Of a stretch of 7,501 nt of DNA, positions 1 through 5,886 are shown one piece after another. The notes beneath the pieces are model-generated. The model had not been told where the DNA came from and searched no databases. It worked only from the letters and a program-made list of their open reading frames with translations. A program made the position numbers and the translations under genes. Every line of letters begins with the position of its first letter. The first letter of the stretch is position 1. This DNA is from Planctomycetota bacterium. GTDB taxonomy: Bacteria; Planctomycetota; Phycisphaerae; FEN-1346; JAACEH01. Location of the stretch: NCBI GenBank assembly GCA_016935955.1, contig JAFGPY010000425.1, positions 1 to 7,501 on the forward strand, read 5' to 3'.

Positions 1-36
1 ACGAAGCGCTACACGCGCGCTCTGACGGGTCGTTAA
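1..36 (+). CDS. rpmI: C-terminal end of a gene, probably ribosomal protein L35 (partial)
   Basis: Only the last 11 codons are visible, reading TKRYTRALTGR followed by TAA at 34-36. The short basic tail suits the C-terminus of ribosomal protein L35, a small protein of the large subunit. Position supports this too: rpmI normally lies directly upstream of rplT in the infC-rpmI-rplT cluster. Eleven residues cannot identify a family by themselves, so the call rests mainly on gene order. The stop codon lies four bases before a strong terminator hairpin. Confidence 0.6.
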   Translation, partial: TKRYTRALTGR

Positions 37-40
37 CCTG

Positions 41-76
41 CCGCAGGTCGTTGAGTCGACCTGCGGTTTTCTTTTT
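41..76 (+). terminator. Rho-independent terminator or attenuator between rpmI and rplT
   Basis: A perfect 10-bp stem is formed by CCGCAGGTCG (41-50) and CGACCTGCGG (57-66), with the 6-nt loop TTGAGT. The T-rich tract TTTTCTTTTT (67-76) follows directly. This is the textbook form of an intrinsic terminator. It ends only 5 nt before the Shine-Dalgarno of rplT, so rplT must be transcribed by readthrough of this structure, which suggests partial termination or attenuation rather than a full stop. A small competing hairpin, CCTG (37-40) with CAGG (44-47), could form over its 5' arm. Confidence 0.85.
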
Positions 77-95
77 GGATTGAGGAGATTCGGAT

Positions 96-455
96 ATGCC
101 ACGTGCAACGAACAGTGTTGCCCGCCATAGTCGCAAGAAACGTTTGATGAAGCGCGCCAAGGGCATGGTCCTGGCCCGCTCGAAACAGCTGAAGGTGGTC
201 AAGGAGACGGTGCGCCGCGCCGACGCCTACGCCTGGCGCGACCGCCGGGCTCGCAAGCGCGACTTCCGCGGTCTGTGGATCACGCGCATCAGCGCCGCCT
301 GCCGGCAGCGCGGTGTCAGCTACAGCCGCTTCATCGCCGGGCTCGTCAAGGCCCAGATCGAGGTCAACCGCAAGATGTTGTCAGAAGTCGCCATTCACGA
401 TCCGGCGGCGTTTGACGCTCTGGTCGAAGAGTCCGGGAAAGCCCTGGTGGCCTGA
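96..455 (+). CDS. rplT: 50S ribosomal protein L20
   Basis: This encodes L20, a primary 23S rRNA-binding protein needed early in assembly of the large ribosomal subunit. The 119-residue length is normal for the family. The N-terminal half (about 1-60) is the long basic RNA-binding extension, beginning [16 protein letters not shown] and containing the characteristic [18 protein letters not shown]. The globular C-terminal half follows with [19 protein letters not shown] and the usual helix ending [23 protein letters not shown] at 82-87 lies 8 nt before the ATG and fixes the start. Near residue 23 the sequence GMVLARSK replaces the more usual GYRGARSR-like stretch, a modest divergence. It sits between probable rpmI and pheS, the conserved order. 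In several bacteria L20 represses its own operon by binding mRNA; whether that happens here is not visible. Identification is essentially certain. Confidence 0.98.
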   Translation: MPRATNSVARHSRKKRLMKRAKGMVLARSKQLKVVKETVRRADAYAWRDRRARKRDFRGLWITRISAACRQRGVSYSRFIAGLVKAQIEVNRKMLSEVAIHDPAAFDALVEESGKALVA

Positions 456-482
456 AGCGGAATGGTTTCCGCGTGAGGAAGG

Positions 483-1502
483 GTGACGGTGATTGCTGAA
501 GTCCAGCAAGTTCGCGAGCGGTTCCAGCAGGCTCTGGCGGCGGCCGCCGACGCGCAGGCCGTGGAGCAGGTGCGCATCGAGTTTCTCGGTCGCTCCGGTG
601 GCTGCATCGGCGAGTTGATGAACCGCCTCGCGGAATTGCCCAAGGACCAGAAACCCGCCTTCGGCAAGGCCGTCAACGAACTGAAGACCGTCGCCCAGGC
701 CGAACTCAACGCCGCCAAGGCTCGCCTGGCGACCGAGGGCGAGAAGGTGCGGCCACGGGCCGACGTGACGTTACCCGGTCGTCGGCCGCGGCTCGGGCGG
801 TTGCATCCCATCACCCGGGCCCGCAACCAGATGGTCGAGATCTTCGCCCGCCTCGGTTTCACCGTGGCCGAGGGGCCGGAGATGGAGGACGAGTGGCACA
901 ACTTCATTGCCCTGAACATTCCCGAGGAGCATCCGGCCCGCGATCCGTTGGACAACTACTATATCCGCGACAACCTGCTGTTGCGGACGCAGACATCGAC
1001 CGTGCAGATTCGCGTCATGGAGACCACGCCGCCGCCCGTGCGGATGATCATGCCCGGGCGCGTCTATCGGCCCGATACGGTCGACGCCGGCCACTCCAAC
1101 ATGTTCCACCAACTCGAAGGCCTGTGGGTGGAGGAGGGCGTGACGTTTGCCCACCTGAAGACGATGCTCGACATGTTCGTGCACGTCTTCTTCGGGCCTG
1201 AGACGCGGACGCGGTTCCGCCCGTCGTTCTTCCCGTTCACCGAACCCAGCGCCGAGGTGGATGTCTCGTGCCTGCTGTGCGGCGGCAAGGGTTGTCCGGC
1301 CTGCAAGCGGACCGGCTGGATGGAGATCCTCGGTTGCGGCATGGTCGATCCGGCCGTGCTGACGGCCGTGGGCTACGATCCGGACAAGGTCACGGGCTTC
1401 GCCTTCGGCTTCGGCATCGAGCGGCCGGCCATGCTCAAGTACGGCATCACCGACATCCGCCTGCTGTACCAGAACGACATGCGGTTCCTCGAGCAATTCT
1501 GA
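483..1502 (+). CDS. pheS: Phenylalanine--tRNA ligase alpha subunit
   Basis: This is the catalytic alpha chain of the (alpha-beta)2 class II synthetase that charges tRNA(Phe) in the cytoplasm. At 339 residues it is close to the usual size. Residues 1-90 form the N-terminal helical tRNA-binding coiled coil. The catalytic core begins near LHPITRAR (107-114) and contains EEHPARDPLDNYY (148-160), LLRTQTSTVQ (166-175), motif 2 around MFHQLEGLW (207-215), FRPSFFPFTEPSAEVDV (245-261) and motif 3 around GFGIERPAMLKYGI (309-322). C263, C266, C271 and C274 form a CxxC-x4-CxxC cluster that may bind zinc. Pro315 directly follows the motif 3 Arg, where a leucine or isoleucine is more common. The GTG start at 483 lies only about 3 nt after AGGAA; GTG at 489, nine bases after AGGA (476-479), is an equally good start and would remove two residues. 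The partner pheT is not the next gene. Confidence 0.97.
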   Translation: MTVIAEVQQVRERFQQALAAAADAQAVEQVRIEFLGRSGGCIGELMNRLAELPKDQKPAFGKAVNELKTVAQAELNAAKARLATEGEKVRPRADVTLPGRRPRLGRLHPITRARNQMVEIFARLGFTVAEGPEMEDEWHNFIALNIPEEHPARDPLDNYYIRDNLLLRTQTSTVQIRVMETTPPPVRMIMPGRVYRPDTVDAGHSNMFHQLEGLWVEEGVTFAHLKTMLDMFVHVFFGPETRTRFRPSFFPFTEPSAEVDVSCLLCGGKGCPACKRTGWMEILGCGMVDPAVLTAVGYDPDKVTGFAFGFGIERPAMLKYGITDIRLLYQNDMRFLEQF

Positions 1503-1571
1503 GAGTCTCTGCCGCCGCTTGGGATGGTTTAACCTATTGTCCGCCCGTCCGGTCGGCCGGGGCAGGGCTCA

Positions 1572-1596
1572 GGTAGCCCGGCTACCCTTGGCCGGG
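1572..1596 (+). other. GC-rich hairpin between pheS and the esterase gene
   Basis: GGTAGC (1572-1577) pairs with GCTACC (1581-1586) around a 3-nt loop. An alternative 6-bp stem pairs CCCGGC (1577-1582) with GCCGGG (1591-1596), so the two are mutually exclusive. There is no T tract, so this is not a typical intrinsic terminator. It could be a weak end for the rplT-pheS transcript or a leader structure for the downstream gene. Nothing else is recognisable in the 135-bp gap, and I found no convincing promoter there. Confidence 0.3.
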
Positions 1597-1625
1597 AACG
1601 ATGAGAACGCACGCCGATGTCGACC

Positions 1626-1631
1626 AGGAGG
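1626..1631 (+). promoter_or_regulatory. Ribosome binding site that fixes the esterase start
   Basis: AGGAGG lies 6 nt before the ATG at 1638. An in-frame ATG at 1617 lies upstream of this site and has no comparable ribosome binding site. It would also put seven extra residues in front of the signal peptide. The start at 1638 is therefore preferred. Confidence 0.85.
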
Positions 1632-1637
1632 CTTACA

Positions 1638-3164
1638 ATGTGCAAGCGAACCGTCGTGACCATCCTGTTCAGCGTTGGGCTCGTTACGTGGACGACGACT
1701 GCGTGCCGCGCCGACGTACGCCTGCCAACGGTCTTCGCCGACGACATGGTCCTGCAGCGCGACATGCCGATCCATGTCTGGGGCTGGGCCGATCCGGGCG
1801 AGGCTGTCACCGTTGGCCTAGCCGGCAAGACGGCCGAGGCCAAAGCCGACCAGCACGGCGCGTGGGACGTGACCCTTCCGGCCGCCAAGGCCGGCGGCCC
1901 GGTGGAGATAACGATCAAGGGCCGCAATTCCCTGAAGCTGAAGAACATCCTGGTCGGCGACGTCTGGTTCTGCTCGGGCCAGTCGAACATGTACTGGCCG
2001 GTCAAGAACTCGGCCAACGCGCAGGAGGAGATTGCCAAGGCCGACTGGCCGCAGATTCGCCTGTTCGAGGTGGCCAAGGACGCGGCCGTCAAACCGCGGC
2101 AGGACGTGTACGGCTTGTGGCGCGTGTGCAGTCCTTCGACCGTTGGCAGCTTTTCGGCCGCAGCCTATTACTTCGCCCGTCACCTGCACAAGGAACTCAA
2201 GGTGCCGATCGGCCTGATTCACAGCTCTTGGGCCGCATCGAGCGCCCATCCGTGGACCAGCGCCGAAGGTCTGGCAGCCGATCCGAAGGTCAAGACGTTC
2301 GCCGAGAACGTGATGAAGTCGACCGCTACCAGCCTCGAGAAGTTCGCCCAGGAGTTCGATTCCAAGTGGGCCGAGTGGGACAAGGCGGCCGCGGAGGCCC
2401 GGAGCCAAGGCAAGCAGCCGCCCGCGCGGCCCGAGGTCTCGTTCAAGAACGAAGTGCGGGCCGTGCCGTCGGCGCTCTACAACGGCATGGTCGCGCCGCT
2501 GACGCAGATGCCCATCAAGGGCGTCATCTGGTACCAGGGCGAAAACGACGCGCATCGCGGCATGTTCTACCAGGCGATCTTCGAGTCGCTGATCCGCGAC
2601 TGGCGAAAACAGTGGAAGCAGGAGAAGATGCCGTTCCTGTTCGTCCAGCTGGCCAACTACCAGGCCCGCCAGGCGGAGCCCAGCGAGAGCAAGTGGGCCG
2701 AGTTGCGAGCGGCGCAGGCTGCGGCCACAAGGCTTCCCGCCACAGGCATGGCCTGCATCATCGACATCGGCGAGGCGGAGAACATTCACCCGTCGAACAA
2801 GCAGGACGTTGGCCTGCGACTGGCCTTGGCGGCGCTTCGCGTGGCCTACGACAAGGACGTAGTCTACAGTGGGCCGGTGTTGCACCAGTGGCAGGCCAAG
2901 GGTAACTCGGCGGCGATGCGATTCGACCATATCGGCGGCGGTCTCATGGTCCGCGGCGAGAAGCTGAAAGGTTTCGCCGTGGCCGGTCCCGACAAGAAGT
3001 TCTTCTGGGCCGAGGCGACGGTCAAGAGGGACCAGGTGATTGTCACAAGCGACAAGGTTTCGGACATCAAGGCCGTGCGCTACGCCTGGGCCGACAATCC
3101 CGAGTGCAACCTGTACAACAAGGAAGGGCTGCCGGCCGTGCCGTTCAAAACCGACGACTGGTGA
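1638..3164 (+). CDS. Secreted sialate O-acetylesterase (SASA/SGNH-hydrolase family)
   Basis: This 508-residue enzyme belongs to the SGNH-type sialate O-acetylesterase family, which removes O-acetyl groups from sialic acids or other glycans. Residues 1-25 look like a Sec signal peptide: CKR, a hydrophobic run, then a probable cleavage after CRA, indicating export. The mature N-terminus has the family opening VRLPTVFADDMVLQRDMPI and a beta-rich domain (about 26-105). The nucleophile is Ser116 in GQSNM (114-118). Further landmarks are NGMVAPL (282-288), IKGVIWYQGEND (293-304), FVQLANYQ (335-342) and the likely catalytic His384 in ENIHPSNK. The ending NLYNKEGLPAVPFKTDDW is typical of complete family members. 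The usual SSWGGT-like loop reads SSWAASSAHPW (196-206), so its glycines are lost. Residues 240-262 form a charged, probably helical insertion. Substrate specificity cannot be told; xylan or other acetylated polysaccharides are possible. It lies between pheS and psd with no evident functional link. Confidence 0.92.
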   Translation: MCKRTVVTILFSVGLVTWTTTACRADVRLPTVFADDMVLQRDMPIHVWGWADPGEAVTVGLAGKTAEAKADQHGAWDVTLPAAKAGGPVEITIKGRNSLKLKNILVGDVWFCSGQSNMYWPVKNSANAQEEIAKADWPQIRLFEVAKDAAVKPRQDVYGLWRVCSPSTVGSFSAAAYYFARHLHKELKVPIGLIHSSWAASSAHPWTSAEGLAADPKVKTFAENVMKSTATSLEKFAQEFDSKWAEWDKAAAEARSQGKQPPARPEVSFKNEVRAVPSALYNGMVAPLTQMPIKGVIWYQGENDAHRGMFYQAIFESLIRDWRKQWKQEKMPFLFVQLANYQARQAEPSESKWAELRAAQAAATRLPATGMACIIDIGEAENIHPSNKQDVGLRLALAALRVAYDKDVVYSGPVLHQWQAKGNSAAMRFDHIGGGLMVRGEKLKGFAVAGPDKKFFWAEATVKRDQVIVTSDKVSDIKAVRYAWADNPECNLYNKEGLPAVPFKTDDW

Positions 3165-3185
3165 GTCGCAGGCCGTCCTTTGGGC

Positions 3186-3214
3186 TTTCAATTGTCTGTG
3201 GCTGCGGCTACACT
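3186..3214 (+). promoter_or_regulatory. Possible weak sigma-70-like promoter before psd
   Basis: TTTCAA (3186-3191) and TACACT (3209-3214) are separated by exactly 17 nt, with about three and four matches to consensus. Transcription from it would leave a leader of about 30 nt before the psd GTG start. It lies in the 88-bp gap between the esterase stop and psd, where a promoter is plausible. The -35 match is poor and the call is tentative. Confidence 0.25.
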
Positions 3215-3242
3215 GGGCGCCGACAGTTCGGGCTCCTGTTGC

Positions 3243-3246
3243 GAGG
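3243..3246 (+). promoter_or_regulatory. Ribosome binding site supporting the psd GTG start
   Basis: GAGG lies 6 nt before the GTG at 3253. The reading frame stays open upstream into the esterase gene, and an in-frame ATG occurs at 3307 inside the first membrane segment. This site together with the family-like N-terminus RIPLTDYARREI favours GTG 3253. Confidence 0.6.
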
Positions 3247-3252
3247 CTGCTT

Positions 3253-3921
3253 GTGCGCATACCACTGACTGACTACGCGAGACGCGAGATCGCCCTGTTC
3301 GGCGGCATGGGCCTCATCGTGACCGCCGTGACGGTGCACGTCTGCGGCGCCTACTGGTACTTGGCCGCCATTCCCCTGGCCGTGACCGTCTGGGTCTTCT
3401 CGTTCTTCCGCGATCCCGAGCGTCGCGTGCCCGAGGGCGAACGGCTGCTGGTGTCGCCGGCCGACGGCCGTATTACGGCCATCGAGACCCTTGACGCTCC
3501 CGAGGAACTCGGCGTCCAGGGACAGGTCCTGCGGATATCGATCTTCCTGTCGGTCTTTAACTGCCACCTGAACCGCTCGCCGTGCGCCGCCCGTGTCGAG
3601 CGGATCGTCTACAAGCACGGCCGTTACCTGAATGCTCTGCGGTCCGCAAGCGCCGAACACAACGAGCAGAACATCCTGGTGCTGCGTCCCACGGCGGTTG
3701 AAGGACCGATTCTCGTACGTCAGGTGGCCGGAGCCATCGCCCGGCGCATCGTCTGTCAAGCGGCCGAAGGCGACTCATTGGCAGCGGGCCAGCGGTTTGG
3801 TATGATCAAGTTCGGCAGTCGCACCGACTTGGTCGTGCCGCTTGCGATGCCGGTAGACGTCGCCGTCCGGGTGGGCGACTGCGTCAAGGCCGGCCTGACC
3901 GTTCTGGGGCAGTTCACATGA
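3253..3921 (+). CDS. psd: Phosphatidylserine decarboxylase, short form
   Basis: This enzyme decarboxylates phosphatidylserine to phosphatidylethanolamine at the cytoplasmic membrane. From GTG 3253 it has 222 residues, the size of the short bacterial form rather than the roughly 320-residue E. coli type. Residues about 13-52 contain two hydrophobic segments that should anchor it. Then come FFRDPERRVP (51-60), the SPADG motif (68-72) with Asp71, and FNCHLNRSP (102-110) with His105. The self-cleavage site is FGSR (187-190): the chain should split between Gly188 and Ser189, and Ser189 becomes the pyruvoyl cofactor of the small subunit. The assignment of Asp71 and His105 as processing residues is by family analogy. 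The stop overlaps the start of phosphatidylserine synthase by four bases, so the pair is probably translationally coupled and supplies two consecutive steps of the same pathway. Confidence 0.95.
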   Translation: MRIPLTDYARREIALFGGMGLIVTAVTVHVCGAYWYLAAIPLAVTVWVFSFFRDPERRVPEGERLLVSPADGRITAIETLDAPEELGVQGQVLRISIFLSVFNCHLNRSPCAARVERIVYKHGRYLNALRSASAEHNEQNILVLRPTAVEGPILVRQVAGAIARRIVCQAAEGDSLAAGQRFGMIKFGSRTDLVVPLAMPVDVAVRVGDCVKAGLTVLGQFT

Positions 3922-4763
3922 AGATGCCGAACATCGCCGTTCTGCCGTCCCTGGTCACTCTGGGCAACGCCGTGTGCGGGTTCGCCGCCATGGCCGTGAT
4001 TGCCCGGGCCGCGCCGCTGATGATCGACGGCGAACTCCACGGGGCAACGGTCAACGCCTACGCCCTGGCCGGTTACCTGATCTTCCTGGCCATGGTCTTC
4101 GACGCTCTGGACGGCCGCGTGGCTCGTTTCGCACGGGCCACGAGCGACTTCGGCGGCCAGCTCGACAGCCTGTCGGATGCCGTTTCGTTCGGCGCCGCTC
4201 CCGCCTTGCTGGCCTATCGTCTGGTGGCCGACGTCATCCCCGCCCAGAACATGGTCCGTCTGGCGATGATTCTGGCGGCCGCCTACACTGGTTGCACGCT
4301 GTTGCGGCTGGCGAGGTTCAACGTCGAGAACGTGCACGACGAGGAGGCCCACATGGCCTTCCGCGGTCTTCCCAGTCCGGCCGCGGCCGGAGCCCTGGCC
4401 GGTCTGGTCGCGCTGCTGATGTCGCTCTGTCAGGACGTGGAGACGATGCCGACCGTGGCACGCTACTTGGTCTGGTGTCTTCCGGCGGTCGCGCTGGTCC
4501 TCGGCCTGCTGATGGTCTCGACGGTTCGCTACACGCACTTGGTCAACCAACTCATTCGTGGTCGCAGACCCCTGTGGCATCTGCTGATCATGCTGTTGCT
4601 GGTGCTGCTGGTCGTCTATCAGAAGGAACGCGTGCTGGCTATCTTCTTTGTCGCCTACGCCGTATCGGGACCGGTCCTGCTGGCTTACCGCAAAGTGGCT
4701 CATGCCTTCCGCAGCAGGGCCACCGCATCGTCTGCCCGCCGCGAAGACCATCGCGAAGTCTGA
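3918..4763 (+). CDS. pssA: CDP-diacylglycerol--serine O-phosphatidyltransferase
   Basis: This integral membrane enzyme makes phosphatidylserine and CMP from CDP-diacylglycerol and L-serine, providing the substrate of the psd product encoded just upstream. The 281-residue protein carries the complete CDP-alcohol phosphotransferase signature D-x2-D-G-x2-A-R-x8-G-x3-D-x3-D: Asp62, Asp65, Gly66, Ala69, Arg70, Gly79, Asp83 and Asp87, the aspartates being the metal-binding catalytic set. The opening PNIAVLPSLVTLGNAVCGF and the later blocks LRLARFNV (129-136) and FRGLPSPAAAG (148-158) are typical of PssA rather than PgsA or cardiolipin synthase. Several membrane segments follow, notably about 157-170, 184-200, 220-234 and 238-256, then a polar, Arg-rich tail (264-281). 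The ATG overlaps the psd stop as ATGA. A second in-frame ATG at 3924 is a possible alternative start. Confidence 0.95.
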   Translation: MKMPNIAVLPSLVTLGNAVCGFAAMAVIARAAPLMIDGELHGATVNAYALAGYLIFLAMVFDALDGRVARFARATSDFGGQLDSLSDAVSFGAAPALLAYRLVADVIPAQNMVRLAMILAAAYTGCTLLRLARFNVENVHDEEAHMAFRGLPSPAAAGALAGLVALLMSLCQDVETMPTVARYLVWCLPAVALVLGLLMVSTVRYTHLVNQLIRGRRPLWHLLIMLLLVLLVVYQKERVLAIFFVAYAVSGPVLLAYRKVAHAFRSRATASSARREDHREV

Positions 4764-4774
4764 TATTTGGGTGG

Positions 4775-4794
4775 GTCCGGTCGCATTTCCGGAC
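4775..4794 (+). other. Short hairpin after pssA
   Basis: GTCCGG (4775-4780) pairs perfectly with CCGGAC (4789-4794) around an 8-nt loop, 11 nt after the pssA stop. No T tract follows, so it is at most a weak or factor-assisted transcript end or an RNA-stabilising structure. The rest of the 193-bp gap holds a promoter (listed separately) and nothing else I can name. Confidence 0.3.
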
Positions 4795-4873
4795 GAGATC
4801 CTCGTTGTGTTGCCGCTGTTGCCGCCGGTCGTTCATCCGCTGTCCATACCTCTTCGCTGTCGTGCCCTCGACC

Positions 4874-4902
4874 TTGACTTGCGTTGTCTCGGGCCATATA
4901 GT
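4874..4902 (+). promoter_or_regulatory. Sigma-70-type promoter for the homocysteine methyltransferase gene
   Basis: TTGACT (4874-4879) and TATAGT (4897-4902) are 17 nt apart. Each matches consensus at five of six positions, which is striking in such GC-rich DNA. Transcription should start near 4908-4910, giving a leader of about 48 nt to the ATG at 4957. That is too short for a SAM or cobalamin riboswitch, so control, if any, would have to act at the promoter. It marks a likely new transcription unit after psd-pssA. Confidence 0.75.
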
Positions 4903-4956
4903 AACTGCTTTCGATCTCGAGTTGCCTTCTTGACCGATACCGACGAGGTGCGTGTG

Positions 4957-5838
4957 ATGACCACTTGGCTTGATGCATGCCGCGACAGGGTTCTGATCAT
5001 CGACGGCGCCATGGGTACGCAATTGCAGGCCCGCGGCATGGGCAGCGTCGATTGCCCGGAGCAGTGGGCCCGCGAGCATCCGGTCGAGCTGGCGGCTATT
5101 CACGGCGACTATGTGAAGGCGGGGGCCGACATCATCCTGACCTGCACGTTCGGCGCCTCGTCGCTCAAGCTGACGCGCGCAGGCCTGGCCTCCGACACCG
5201 AGGCCATGAACTGGGCCCTGGCCCGCGTGGCCCGCGATGCGGCTCCCGAGGCCGTGATCCTGGGCGACATCGGTCCCTGCGACGAGATGATCGCGCCACT
5301 CGGGGAGAAGACGGCCGACGAGATTCGCAGCTCGTTCGCCCGACAGGTTGTCGGCTTGGCTGACGTCGTTGACGGTTTCATGATCGAGACGATGAGCGAC
5401 GTGGACGAGGCCGTGCTGGCTCTCAAAGCCGCACGCAAGGCGGCCCCGGGCAAGCCGGTCCTCGTCAGCATGACGTTCAAGAAGGACTTCAACGGCGAGA
5501 CGTTCCACACGATCATGGGCGTCGATCCCGAGCAGGCCGCCAAGCGGCTGACCGACGCCGGGGCCGACGCCGTGGGCTGCAACTGCGGCTACGGTATCGA
5601 CGACATGGTCGGCATCGTGGAGCGGATGGCCGCAGCCACGAAGCTGCCGATTGTGGCCGAGCCGAACGCCGGGCTGCCGCGGCTCGTTGGCGGCGAGACG
5701 GTCTTTGACCAGAAGCCGGCCGACATGGCTGCGAAGGTCGGTCGGCTGGTGTCCGCGGGGGCCCGCATCGTGGGCGGCTGCTGCGGCACGACGCCGGACC
5801 ATATCGCCGCCATGAAGGCGGTCATCGAAGCTCTGTAG
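4957..5838 (+). CDS. Homocysteine S-methyltransferase domain protein (MetH N-terminal-like)
   Basis: This 293-residue protein is a single zinc-dependent homocysteine-binding TIM barrel of the family shared by the MetH N-terminal module, betaine-homocysteine methyltransferase and MmuM. It opens with VLIIDGAMGTQLQARG (12-27), followed by PVELAAIHGDYVKAGADII (42-60). Next are TCTFGASSLKL (62-72), GDIGPCDE (103-110) and the ETMSD block (144-148). The zinc ligands are the expected three cysteines: Cys210 in GCNCG (207-211) and Cys275-Cys276 in GGCCGTTP (273-280). The closest resemblance is to the MetH module, but the folate, cobalamin and reactivation domains are absent. It may act with separately encoded MetH parts, or use another methyl donor such as methylcob(III)alamin protein, S-methylmethionine or a betaine; the sequence does not decide. 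GAGG at 4945-4948 lies 8 nt before ATG 4957. A good promoter precedes it. Confidence 0.88.
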   Translation: MTTWLDACRDRVLIIDGAMGTQLQARGMGSVDCPEQWAREHPVELAAIHGDYVKAGADIILTCTFGASSLKLTRAGLASDTEAMNWALARVARDAAPEAVILGDIGPCDEMIAPLGEKTADEIRSSFARQVVGLADVVDGFMIETMSDVDEAVLALKAARKAAPGKPVLVSMTFKKDFNGETFHTIMGVDPEQAAKRLTDAGADAVGCNCGYGIDDMVGIVERMAAATKLPIVAEPNAGLPRLVGGETVFDQKPADMAAKVGRLVSAGARIVGGCCGTTPDHIAAMKAVIEAL

Positions 5839-5886
5839 GCGACGCCTGTGACCGGACATGATGAGAGTGCGTAAGGGATTCAGTGG

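Noticed and set aside
1503..1637. Promoter for the esterase gene around the AT-richer stretch at 1526-1540.
   Set aside because: TATTGT (1535-1540) has no -35 element at a suitable distance; the only TTGGGA nearby is 10 nt away.
1601..2905. Second + strand frame (434 codons) overlapping the esterase.
   Set aside because: Its Arg/Gly/Ala-rich translation has no motif, while the overlapping frame encodes a complete, conserved esterase with signal peptide and ribosome binding site.
3040..3252. N-terminal extension of psd into the esterase gene.
   Set aside because: The extension reads out of frame through the conserved esterase C-terminus, and GTG 3253 has a well-spaced GAGG and a family-like N-terminus.
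1818..3260. Long - strand open frame (480 codons) opposite the esterase gene.
   Set aside because: It is a shadow of the esterase, with low-complexity Arg/Leu/Gly/His composition and no recognisable domain.
3756..4751. - strand open frame (331 codons) opposite pssA.
   Set aside because: Gln/His/Arg-rich shadow of a membrane protein gene; the + strand frame has a perfect CDP-alcohol phosphotransferase motif.
4648..4956. N-terminal extension of the homocysteine methyltransferase upstream of ATG 4957.
   Set aside because: The extra 103 codons overlap the end of pssA, cover the promoter, and show no conserved protein character; the family's start fits ATG 4957 with its own ribosome binding site.
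4903..4956. SAM or cobalamin riboswitch in front of the methyltransferase gene.
   Set aside because: The leader is only about 48 nt and shows none of the conserved stems needed for these riboswitches.
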